A stretch of 64,000 nt of DNA from the NCBI RefSeq assembly GCF_032854445.1, contig NC_088306.1, positions 17,765,764 to 17,829,763 of the forward strand, in the 5' to 3' direction. The notes beneath the pieces were generated by a model, which was not told the origin of the DNA, ran no database searches, and saw only the letters and a program-made list of their open reading frames with translations. This stretch comes from Liolophura sinensis (Eukaryota; Mollusca; Polyplacophora; Chitonida; Chitonidae). The position numbers were made by a program, and so were the translations under genes. Below, piece by piece: positions 1-13,000 of the stretch; position 1 is the stretch's first letter; each line of letters starts with the position of its first letter.

Positions 1-355
1 ATTATGAGGTCACCACTGAAAAACGTCACGCGGAATTTGATGCTTTGCGTCATCGTATGTAGAGAACATTTACTCGCTGGAACATTGCAGCAGTTTTGTA
101 GACAGCAATAATTACGGGATTTGTCATTATAAATAATCTCATAACAGAATGTATTGTAAAGCAAGGTTTTGGGGCTCCACCTGTATTATTTTTTGCAATT
201 CTATAAACGTCAGTGATAGTTACGATTATTTTCTTGTTCTTTCGTAATGTTGAAGACAGTAGAACATTTACTAACTGACCACAAGATGTAAATTAGAATT
301 TATGACTTATTATTTTGTATGATGATTTTGATTGTTTCGTTTTTATTATTTTTAG

Positions 356-499
356 GTAGTCCCAAAACAATCGAAATCCAGGACCCCGGGTCCATCTACG
401 TGACAGGTGAGGGCGTGGTCAGATGTCAGATCGGGGAAGAAGGCGTGTTCACAATCCATCCTGACGGACATGAAGGAGACATCAGCGTGAATATAAGAG
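356..499 (+). CDS. Filamin exon 1 of window
   Basis: The exon follows TTTTTAG and ends AGAG|gtcagt, phase 1 on both sides. It encodes [11 protein letters not shown] and [17 protein letters not shown], the first half of a filamin repeat. Confidence 0.8.
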
Positions 500-3318
500 G
501 TCAGTCGGTCAATGGCCTCCGATCTTATTACATTTACATAGCTCGATGATAAACGACCAATAAGAGAGACTGGTACAATCATTCCATTACCTACAGATAT
601 GCGTCAACGTTTTTCTGAAAAGAATATCTGATGTAAAACGTGGATCGATGTGATTTTGATAGTTTTATTACCGCCCAACAATTTGGTTCGATACAGGTGT
701 GACCCAGTAATGGCGAAGAGCGTTTCCAAATATCTGGCTGACAGAAATGTGTTTTGAAAAAGTGTCACAAAAAGACAAACAAAGAAGTATAAATCCACCG
801 ATCCACTTGTGGGACAACATCGTGACGCCCACAAATATCAAGTATTCTTATTAGCTGATGTGGTATTTTGACTGTCAGTTTCTGTCGGTCATATTATGAT
901 CTATCTGTTAAAGGGATACTGAATCGATTCTGATTGGTTGGTGGGAGAGATAGGCAAGTCTGGGTTGTGCCTTGCCTAAGCTGAATTTTAGGTACGGTAC
1001 CAAAATCGTGACCAAGGCTGCAAGATTTAACCGTAGAAAACCTATCTCAACTATCAGCCAATCGGCGTCGATTCTGTATCCATACAAGGACCATTAGTTT
1101 GCAGGACCAAATCACGCAGCAGTTTTCACGTGTGTCGAATGTTTGGGCGTGTATTTCAAATAACTTTGACAATAAAATCATAAACGACGATTCTAAAGAT
1201 GATACATTATTTGTTCTTATCACGTATGATACATGTCCTTCCTGAGTCTACGGATATAATGTTACTTTTGCTGATGTGGTATACGTGACACCAAGTTACT
1301 CCTATGAAGAAGGACATCAGGCCATAACGAAGCGATTTTCGAATTAAGCCAAAATTTCAAATCACTTTAAAATTGTTATTTCTTACGTAGCAACGTCAAA
1401 ATATTGCTTGACAACGTGAATTTTGTGAAAGGTATTCAACACAACGTATATTTCAATCTAGGCTCAAGATGTCTGGAATCCTTGTACGTTTTTATCCATG
1501 ATGATATTTACCAAAATAATTTTAGCTGTTCTTTAGCAAACATTTGCAAACCAAACATACAACCTAGATATACTTCCTGTGAAATTGGTTGTAATTCGTA
1601 TACTGACGATTGCCTTCTTCACAGAGTCTGGAGAGGAGATGGAATTGGAGCGAATGTTCCGAAGTGATGGCACGACCGAGGTGTCGTATCGTCCCCAGAG
1701 AGTCGGCATGTATACCATAGACGTCAAATGGAATGGCCTGCATGTCAGAGGTATGTATGGTAGACGGTTATGACCTAATATGATTTGATTTGCATAGTAT
1801 TTTTAAGAAGACGTATTTCAGTTCGTTAGATTTAGAGTCCATAGATTTAAAACATTTGATTGCATAAATATGGATGAATAAGGAACACAGTTAAGCTGTG
1901 AAGCGATAATAGTTAAAACACATGAATACCATGCAGGCGTGGATCTGTTGGGGTGCGTTTTATGATTTGCATTGAAACTTGTCAGTCAGTTTCCAAATAT
2001 TTCCGTGATTAAATCACCACTAAACATGTCCGTATGTGGTTGACTTCATCAGATGTCTTAGTGTTATTAGGAAATTGTTCATTAAATTACAGATATTGAA
2101 TATTAATGACTGTATCCAGTTTACATAGAATATCTCATCCCACTACATTGCTGGCCGCTGTCGTATAAATGGAATATTCTTGAGTACAACGTAAAACACA
2201 GGTCAAATAAATAATTTTTTTTTTTTTGATTGGTGTTTTACGCCGTACTCAAGAATATTTCACTTATACGACGGCGGCCAGCATTATGGTGGGTGGAAAC
2301 CGGGCACAGCCCGGGTGAAACCCACGACCATCCGCAGGTTGTTGCCAGACCTTCCCACTTACGGCCGGAGACGAAGCCGTAGACATGAGCTGGACTTGAA
2401 CTCACAGCGACCGCATTGGTGAGAGGCTCCTGGGCCATTACGCTGCGCTAGCGCGCTAACAGACTGAGCCACGGAGGCCCCTAAATAAAAAAATAAATTA
2501 TATAGAGTATCCCCTACTTTTAAATAGTATATTTCACCGCCAGGTGATTTGTACTCCCTTCTATTCGGCAGAATTACCCTGATTGGTAAAAAATGTCCTG
2601 TGTTCATACACCATCAGTGATATTGTAGCAAACTATACACGACTAGTAAACATTTGCTGTAATTCCTGAGGTTTGTAAGGTAGGTGGCGAACAGGGATAG
2701 AGCTTTATACAGTTCCCTCCACTAATAATCCCCACCCACGTCATATTTCTGACAAATTCTTAAGTACGGAGTTAAGTTCGAATCAAATAAATGATCATTC
2801 TTAAACAGTATGCTTATGTTCAACCCAGCTTTATACATTACAGAGCTGACATTTTACAACATCCACTGTTTTCTCAATCAACAGAAAGTCCCTTTTTAGT
2901 CAGAGTAACCGATGCCACTAAGGTCACGTGCTTGGACGAGCTCGATGATTGGATGGATGAATATGAGCGCATTTTACTTGACTACAAAGAAGAGGCCACC
3001 TTTAGATTTGGTATTGCCAATGCAGGTCCAGGTTCGTACACTGGAGATGCGTGTTGCTCGTCTGGAAATTCTTTTTCTAAATTCGTGCAAACCAGCCAAA
3101 ACTTCTATGATGAATTATTCCGAAAAAAGGAAACTTATTACTGTATACTATAAAAGATAACACTATAAAACTGTTATACTGGACAATGTATATTATTTAC
3201 TGACGTTTTACTTATTGCTGTGTATACATTACACCCGGTTTCCTCCCACCATAATGCTGGCCACCGTCGTATAAATGAAATATTGTTGAGTACGGCGTAA
3301 AACACAAATCAAATAAAT

Positions 3319-3349
<31 letters not shown>

Positions 3350-6300
3350 TTTGATTTTGGTGTTTTACGCCGTACTCAAGGATATTTCACTTATACCACG
3401 ACGGCCAGCATTATGGGGGGAGGAAACCGGGCAGGGCCCGGCGGAAACCCACGACCTTCCGCAGGTTGCTGCAGGCCTTCCCACTTACGGCCCGATAGCA
3501 AATCAAATAAATGAAATAATGTGCACATTACAGACCTTCATCGAAAGTAGACTTTAAACTTTCTTTCAAATGATTTAAAGCTATATTCATTTTGTTGAAA
3601 ATTATTGAATTTTCTTTCCCAGGGAAATTTACAGCAGAGGTTCTCTCTCCGAGCGGGAGATTACCGGTCACCGTGAGCAACGTGCGAGCCGATGTTATCC
3701 AGGCAGTGTTTATCCCAGAGGAAAAAGGTAAAGTGCACAAGTACTTACATGTCATACCAGTATGGAAGACAAGCAAATGTTGTTTATCACTTGGGTAAAA
3801 CAGTTTTACATACGTCACTGGTCTACTACCTACATGGCAGTAAGTGTCAAATGCTGCACTACAAAATCACAATCCACTGAAACGCTAGCAACACAAAAAA
3901 GAAACCTATCCGTCATGATGGCCGTGGTGAGCGTAAACAATGTCGCCTCCCGTGTGTGGTGAGTTCCCTCTGAAGCCGCCTGAACTTAGTTCATTTTCAA
4001 GCCTACAGTTGCTTCAGTTCAGATAAGACGTTGTGCAGCTCTACACCGTAGTGTTAACGAAAGTGTAGAGGTACGTGGTGCTACTGAAAAGCAGAGAAAC
4101 GAAACAAAAAATGCCAGATCAAACTGTTCTCAAGATTATTACGGCTAAAACCGCTGGAATGACATTCAGTGTGGTTTGTATCCATATTGCTTTTGTTAAT
4201 TCAGGTGATCACTACATCCATTTGTACTGGTCCGATGTACCTGTTCAGAACTCGCCTCTGCTTGGCTATTGCCCGGGTGCCAAACCTCCATTGGACTACA
4301 CCAAAGTCGCCGTGAGGGGCCCCGGAAGGGAAGAAGCGAGAGCCACAGTCCAAACATACTTCTTCGTGGATGGCAGACTGGCAGGCCCAGGTATGATCTG
4401 TTAATGGGGATAAACATCACTTTCTGTGCAGCTTTGAGGACAATAAGCGGTCGGGGACCCTCTTGTGAACGATTGCGTTCATTTAATACCACTTGCCGTT
4501 CACCAATATAGTGTTCGTATCACATGAGGGAAAGGGCGACAGTAACTTGCCAAAGGTCGGTGGTTTAGAACGGGCTATCCGGTTTACTTCACCCATAAAA
4601 CTCAATTTTCAAGTATGGCGTTAAGAGCGAGTGTATTTGGAGTTTAACGTCGTACTTAACAATTTTTAGTCATATGACGAGAACATGTAATGCGCCTCCT
4701 TGCATACAGGACGGATTTCCACTGCTCTTTTATCTAGTGCTACTTCACACACAAGGCAAGTAAGCTGCCCCGACCGAGCCATTATACTGATACGGGTCAA
4801 CCAGTCGTTGCGCTTCCTCTTAATGCTGAACGTATGGGCTAAAGACACAATCAAGTAAATGATATAAACGAAAATGAGGAAATTGCCCGTCTAAATCAAG
4901 TGGGTAAAAGGGTGTTCTCTTTCGTTCTTTTTTGTAATGCTTCACTGCTTGTGTATAGCCTTTGTGCTCTTAAAGCAATGAGGTACAAGCACTACAGCGT
5001 AACAGAAGACAATGAGGTGTTTTTACACAGCTTGGATCCGACTTGAATAGGACTAACTGGTACGAGCCCGACGTCATTGAAAAATGACGTGTTTATGTAT
5101 GTTTGGGGTTGAACGTCGCACCTTTTTCAGTTTTTCAGTCAATTTTTCAGTGATATGACGACGAGGACTGTTGAGGTGTGTGTAGGGCCTACATATATTG
5201 TCTCCTTATGGCAGAGCGAGTTAATGCGGCCAAAGTGCTGCCGTCACTGAAATATCATGCCAAAGACACCAGACATGGCACCACACCCATTCACATTTTA
5301 CTGACACCAAGTCAACCAGTCATGTTTACTTGATCTAACTTCTCAGTGCTGTGGGGCAAGCAAGGCAGCAGCAAGTCCCATTTTTAAAGTCTGTTGCGAC
5401 CCGATACGCGAGTTTGATCCCGATGTCTCCCGACTTCGAGGCGGACGCGCTAACCATTAGTTACCAATCACATATATGTTTTCTGTGTTTTTTCGATTGA
5501 ACTTCCTGGGTATGCTCATAAAACATTAGGATAGTATACACCCACTACAGCATAATAGCAAAAAAACGGAACTTATCACCGGTAAATGAGTCGATAGAAA
5601 CAGTGTCCTATTCTGGGACTTATCACAGGTAAATGGGTCGATAGAAACAGTGTTCTATTCTGGAACTTATCACCGGTAATTGGGTCGATAGAAACAGTGT
5701 CCTATTCTGGAACTTATCACAGGTAAATGGGTCGATAGAAACAGTGTCTTATTCTGGGACTTATCACAGGTATATTGGACGATAGAAACAGTGTCCTATT
5801 CTGGAACTTATCACCGGTAAATGGGTCGATAGAAACAGTGTTCTATTCTGGAACATATCACAGGTAAATCAGTCGATAGAAACAGTGTCCTATTCTGGAA
5901 CTTATCACAGGTAAATGGGTCGATAGAAACAGTGTCCTATTCTGGAACTTATCACAGGTAAATGGGTCGATAGAAACAGTGTTCTATTCTGGGACTTATC
6001 ACAGGTAAATGGGTCAATAGAAACAGTGTCTTATCCTGGAACATATCACAGGTAAATTGGTCGATAGAAACAGTGTCCTATTCTGGGACTTATCACAGGT
6101 AAATGGGATGATAGAAACAGTGTCCTATTCTGGGACTTATCACAGGTAAATGGGGCGATAGAAACAGTGTTCTATTCTGGGACTTATCACAGGTAAATGG
6201 GTCAATAGAAACAGTGTCCTATTCTGGAACTTATCACAGGTAAATTGGTCGATAGAAACAGTGTCCTATTCTGGGACTTATCACCGGTAAATGGGTCGAT

Positions 6301-6983
6301 AGAAACAGTGTTCTATTCTAGAACTTATCATAAGTCAATGGGTTAATATTTTTTAACTGTGTTTCATTTCAAGCACTTAAATTCTAACTTTATCTTACAA
6401 TATATTTATGACCAACCTTTCCTCTTTGCCCTGTTTTACTTCTGTCATTTCACATCTTCTCTTCCCGCCTTACCAACCTCAATTTTTTTTCCTTCCTATC
6501 CCGCATTGACGGCGTAGGCTCCTAATTAACTGTGACTTACATCATCATTTCAGGGACACCAGAAATCCGGATGGAGGGCTTAAAATCCAACGTTGATATA
6601 ATGTCCAAGCGTCTACCCTGCGATAGGTACAAGTGCACCTACACAGCCGATGTCCCTGGTAAGTTTAGCTTGATTGATGACGTCATCAACTCGTCAGGTT
6701 ACGTCACGTCATACTGCTTTTTGGTGATATTCCTAATGCGAGTATCGACTCAACTAGTGTGACGGTTGTACAGGAAAGCATTAGATATTTTCGTTAAATA
6801 TGATCTCTCTTCGTATGTGTATCGAAAATAAAAAAAAATGAATGAATGGTTGAATGAATGAATGAATAAATGACTAAAATTATTCCAGTCATATCGAGGA
6901 TATACATATATACATACATACACGAAAATATTTCATATTATATACATCGTGTATATATATATATATATATTTACCGTGATCTC

Positions 6984-7081
<98 letters not shown>

Positions 7082-10000
7082 AACATACTGCGTGGGGCTA
7101 TCTTCATAGAGTTTTATTCACTTTTAACACCTAAAACCATAACTATTAATAACGGCAGCCTTTATACAAGTAAAGGTACGTGTATATTTTTTTCTTGAAA
7201 ATGACTGGACGTAAAGAAGTAGCACAATACGCAGGCCCTGTTTCACGCCCAGATTGTTCATCTTGCGTGTACCTAACAACCATGACGACCTTATCACATC
7301 AGCACTAGTAGACATCGATTCATACATCTATTTTGCCAACTCTAAATTTAACAAACGCCTTTCAAACTACTCAAGCTTGGTCATCATCCAACGTCCTCCT
7401 TTACGCTGTGCTGTATTTATCAATAGCCTCTAGTCGCCATGTCTTATCCGAACGATATCTGAGATCACGGTAATTAATGTGAGCAAGAAGTACAATAGCC
7501 TGAGATCACAGTAACTGATGTGAACAAGAACTACAGTAGTCTGAGATCACGGTAAATAATGTGAGCAAGAACTACAATAGTCTGAGATCACGGTAAATAA
7601 TGTGAGCAAGAAGTACAATAGTCTGAGATCACAGTAACAAATGTGAGCAAGAACTACAATAGTCTGAGATCACGGTAATTAATGTGAGCAAGAAGTACAA
7701 TAGTCTGAGATCACGGTAATTAATGTGAACAAGAAGTACAATAGTCTGAGATCACGGTAATTAATGTGAGCAAGAAGTACAATAGTCTGAGATCACGGTA
7801 GAAAATGTGAACAAGAAGTACAATAGTCTGAGATCACGGTAACCAAGGTGAACAAGAAGTACAATAATCTGAGATCACGGTAATTAATGTGAACAAGAAG
7901 TACAATAGTCTGAGATCACGGTAATTATTGTGAGCAAGACGTACAATAGTCTGAGATCACGGTAATTAATGTGAACAAGAAGTACAATAGTCTGAGATCA
8001 CGGTAATTAATGTGAGCAAGAAGTACAATAGTCTGAGATCACGGTAGAAAATGTGAACAAGAAGTACAATAGTCTGAGATCACGGTAACCAAGGTGAACA
8101 AGAAGTACAATAATCTGAGATCACGGTAATTAATGTGAACAAGAAGTACAATAGTCTGAGATCACGGTAATTATTGTGAGCAAGACGTACAATAATCTGA
8201 GATCACGGTAATTAATGTGAACAAGAAGTACAATAGTCTGATTAATGTGAACAAGAAGTACAATAGTCTGAGACCACGGTAATTAATGTGAACAAGAAGT
8301 ACAATAGTCTGAGATCACTGTAATTAATGTGAGCAAGAAGTACAATAGTCTAAGATCACGGTAAAAAATGTGAGCAAGAACACAATAGTCTGAGATCACG
8401 GTAATTATTGTGAGCAAGAAGTACAATAGTCTGAGATCACGGTAATTAGTGTGAACAAGACTTACAATAGTCTGATTAATGTGATCAAGAACTACAATAG
8501 TCTGATGCGAGGATGTAAATTGGGAAACAGATCTTTGTGGGAAAACTCCGACAGATCTTTTTTAAATACCACCTTTTAATCACCCTCCATAATTGAAAGG
8601 GAGCAAATGTACATATTTTATTTAATAAAAGGGGAGCTCCTTGGCCGAACTGGTTAGCACGCCAGCGAGGTGCAATGACCCAGGAGCCACTCACCAATGG
8701 GATCGCTATGAGTTCAAGTCCAGTTCGTGCTGGCTTCCTCTCCGGCAGTTCGCCTGCCCGATTTTCTCCCACCATAATGGTAGCCGCCTTCATATAAGTG
8801 AAATATTCAAGAGTACGGCGTGAAACACCAATCCAATACACAAATCAATCAATCAGTAACGTATTTAATAAATAAAAAATGTTGTAGGGGCGTGCTTAAA
8901 GGCCTTTTGATCATTTTTTTTCCTACATAAGGGGTGTTTGAGATATAACAGCCATCACGTAGCACAAGTTGTTTTAGAAGTCGGATGTGCAAATCACCCC
9001 TTTATAGGCTTAAATACGAAGAAAAACAAGTGAATAAAAATATATGCACTAGTTAGCCCAGAAACGTAAACCACTTGCTGGATGGTGGGAAAGAATATTC
9101 TGTTCCGTTTTTTCCAAGAAATAGTTTGTTCCACTCTTTAGGTCATTAGAGATTTGTACAAATATTTGCATGTGATTAGCTGGTGCACGGGTATGTAAAG
9201 ATGGGTACTTTCTGTTATTATGAGTAGCCATGCAAAGCAATCGAAGAGTTTGTCGGCAACTGCATCTGTGAAAATACTAACTGGTTGAACTGCCGGTTAT
9301 GCGCGAACCTGTTACATTCAGGGCATGGTTTCTACATGCTTAGTTTCAGTTGATTATTGAAGGTCTGTAGGCAACCTACGGGTGGTCGTGGGTTTACCCC
9401 GGATTCCTCCCACCATAATGCTGGCCGCCCTCGTATAAGTAAAATATTCCTGAGTGCGGCGTAAAACACCAATCAAATAGATGAATAAATAAATAAATCC
9501 AACGGTTATTCTAAGGACACGTACTCGTGTATTTTCATATAGGTATGGTCGCACGTGTTTCGCCACATGGTTACCATTTTTTTCAGGTGGATACTTGCTG
9601 TACGTGTACTGGTCGGGTAAACAGGTCCCTAGCTCCCCATACAAGGTGACCGTCACGATGAAGGGGGACCCCAGCAAAGTAGCCGTCTGCGGGGACGGCC
9701 TGAAAGGGGGCTTGGCTGGAAAGGAACTCCGTGTTTTAGTAGATACAAACCCCACAGGGCCAGGTGCGTTTTAAGAACTTCCATTTCTGGGAAAATTTCA
9801 ATGTTCAAGCTGTGCTATTTAATGGCGAAAAAAATCAAATATTGACTACATGGCAGAGTGATAGTGGCCATATGGTCACCCGTAATCGGTGAAATCTGCC
9901 CTATTGTCAGTTTGCCTCAGTTAGGGTTTTATTTTAACTTGTCATGTAAATACTTAAAGAGTGTCAACCTACGCCCTCCATAGCACGGTATGGACTTACA

Positions 10001-13000
10001 TCAGAACTAAAACTACCAACAAACGATGGATCATACTGCTTTAAAGCTAAATCATAGTCTTTACTCCATTTCTATTGATAAACTTCACCGAGATTTTGCC
10101 AATAATACAGGTGCCTTGAAAACAGAGAATATTCTTTTATCCACCTCTATTTGTCATAAATAGACTTCACCGTCTTGCCAATTGTATTTGGTTGATGCAG
10201 GGGAGATAACGGCGAGTTGCATGGGTCCGACGCAAACAGCCCGCTGTCAGTTGTTCGACCATCACAACAGAACTTACACTGTTCGGATATTTCCCACAGA
10301 GGCCGGGCGACACACACTAAACATTACGTATGACAAGGAGCATGTGCCTGGTAAGTGTAACACTTAACAGATATGACACTTCAGTTACAACAAGGGGCAC
10401 TGCCTGGTAAGTGTAAAACTTGACAGATACTACACTCTACTCCACATGTTACGACGACCGTACATATGTACCAGGAAAGTATAATGTTGTTGATATATAG
10501 ATCGCACTTGACTACGCACAAGGAGCACGCGCAAGTAAAACTTGACGGATATGGCGAAAGAACACGTGCCTGGTAAATGTAGGACTTGACTACACAACAA
10601 GGAGCACGTGCCTGGTAAATGTAAAACTTGACTACACACATCAAGGAGCACGTGCCTGGTAAGTGTAAAATTTGACTACACACAAGGAGCACGTGCCTGG
10701 TAAATGTAAAACTTGACTACACACAACAGGAGCACGTGCCTGATAAGTGTAAAACTTGACTACACACAACAAGGAGCACGTGCCTGGTAAGTGTAAAACT
10801 TGACTACACACAACAGGAGCACGTGCCTGGTAAATGTAAAACTTGACTACACACAACAGGAGCACGTGCCTGATAAGTGTAAAACTTGACTACACAAAGC
10901 AAGGAGCACGAGCCTGGTAAATGTAAAACTTGACTACACACAACAAGGAACACGTGCCTGGTAAGTGTAAAATTTGACTACACACAACAAGGAGCACGTG
11001 CCTGGTAAGTGTAAAACCTGACTACACACAACAAGGAGCACGAGCCTAGTAAGTGTAAACTTGACTACACACAACAAGGAGCACGAGCCTGGTAAGTGTA
11101 AAACTTGACTACACACAACAAGGAACACGTGCCTGGTAAGTGTAAAACTTGACTACACACAACAAGGAGCACGGGCCTGGTAAGTGTAAAACTTGACTAC
11201 ACAAAGCAAGGAGCACGAGCCTGGTAAATGTAAAACTTGGCTACACACAACAGGAGCACGTGCCTGGTAGGTGTAAAACTTGACTACACACAACAGGAGC
11301 ACATGCCTGATAAGTGTAAAACTTGACTACACACAACAAGGAGCACGTGCCTGGTAAGTATAAACTTGACTACACACAGCAAGGAGCACGAGCCTGGTAA
11401 ATGTAAAACTTGATTACACACAACAGGAGCACGTGCCTGGTAGGTGTAAAACTTGACTACACACAACAAGGAGCACATGCCTGATAAGTGTAAAACTTGA
11501 CTACACACAACAAGGAGCACGAGCCTGGTAAGTGTTAAACTTGACTACACACAACAAGGAGCACGTGCCTGGTAAGTATAAACTTGACTGCACAAAGCAA
11601 GGAGCACATGCCTGATAAGTGTAAAACTTGACTACACACAACAAGGAGCACGAGCCTGGTAAGTGTAAAACTTGACTACACACAACAAGGAGCACGAGCC
11701 TGGTAAATGTAAAACTTGACTACACACAACAAGGAGCACGTGCCTGGTAAGTATAAACTTGACTACACAAAGCAAGGAGCACGAGCCTGGTAAGTGTAAA
11801 ACTTGACTACACACAACAAGGAACACGTGCCTGGTAAATGTAAAACTTGACTACACACAGAAAGGAGCACGGGCCTGGTAAGTGTAAAACTTGACAGACA
11901 TGCCACTTCACCCCGCTTTTGACGATGGAGATATACCAAGATCGTTTAATGCTGTTGGTATATATATAGATCCCACTTGACTACACACAAGTAGCACGTG
12001 TTTGTAAGTGTAAAACTTGACAGACATGACACTACACGCCGGATTGGACAAAGGGCATATACCAGATATATATACATGTAATGATTATGTATTTCACCGC
12101 CTGATTAGACAAGGAACATAGAACAAAGAAAATATCACGCAAGCCTCCATACCATTTAGGGGAAGTGTGCACAAATACTCCAAAACATTTGGTTCCACAA
12201 ATGGTCAAGAGCATACGTAATTCACGACTGTCTTAGTGTTTGAGCTTTATGTTGGTGATAGACAGGAGGTTTAGAGTTATGGATAACTTTGAAGTTAGAA
12301 ACAGATTTCTGTATTTTTTGCATGTTTTCTTGGTCCTTCAGTTATTAATTTAACATTTGTCATCCACGGGTTTTACATTTCTTGTTTTTGTTGCGATTTT
12401 CGACTGCATGTGAACGTTTCTAAAGCGGCTGTGTGTGCGCGGGGCATATCCATGTTGACCTCAAGCCCCAATATATTCACCATATGCCCCATGTTGTTGT
12501 TGTAGGCAGTCCATTTTCTATCAGAGTGATGGATCCTCCTGACCCTACCCGAGTTAAGGTGTACGGCCCGGGGGTGGAAGACGGAGTCATACAGAAGTTT
12601 CAGAGCCGCTTTATAGTAGAAACACGAGGGGCAGGGGCTGGGCAACTAGCCGTCAAAGTCAAAGGACCCAAAGGTAAGAGTGGCAATAACAGAGGTTAAG
12701 CTGGTTCTTCGCTTACAGGAGCTCCACGAGATGGCGCTACCGGAAGTTAAGGAAATAACATAGCAGCTCACAGCCCATGCGTACATCCATACAACGACAG
12801 TCCAGTGTGTTTCTTATCAAAAATTTCGACATCTACCGTTCCTTACGAATAATTTGTTTTCTTTAACGCCTTTTGAGACTTTTTGCCCCTATAAGTATAT
12901 TTTTCTTTTAATCACTTGAAGCAAAGGGATATCATTTATTAACCCCTATGCTAAACCCGAATGCCAGACTTGTGCGAATCGGCATTTTCAGAGTTTCATA

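Noticed and set aside
6870-7134. Frames encoding long YIYIYI runs
   Set aside because: Direct translation of the TA microsatellite.
5560-8512. CRISPR-like direct repeats
   Set aside because: Units are contiguous without unique spacers and lie in introns of an animal gene.
10381-11826. Minus-strand frames of 60-100 codons rich in [14 protein letters not shown]
   Set aside because: They are the complement of the 44-bp donor array; the similarity between frames reflects the repeat, not a protein family.
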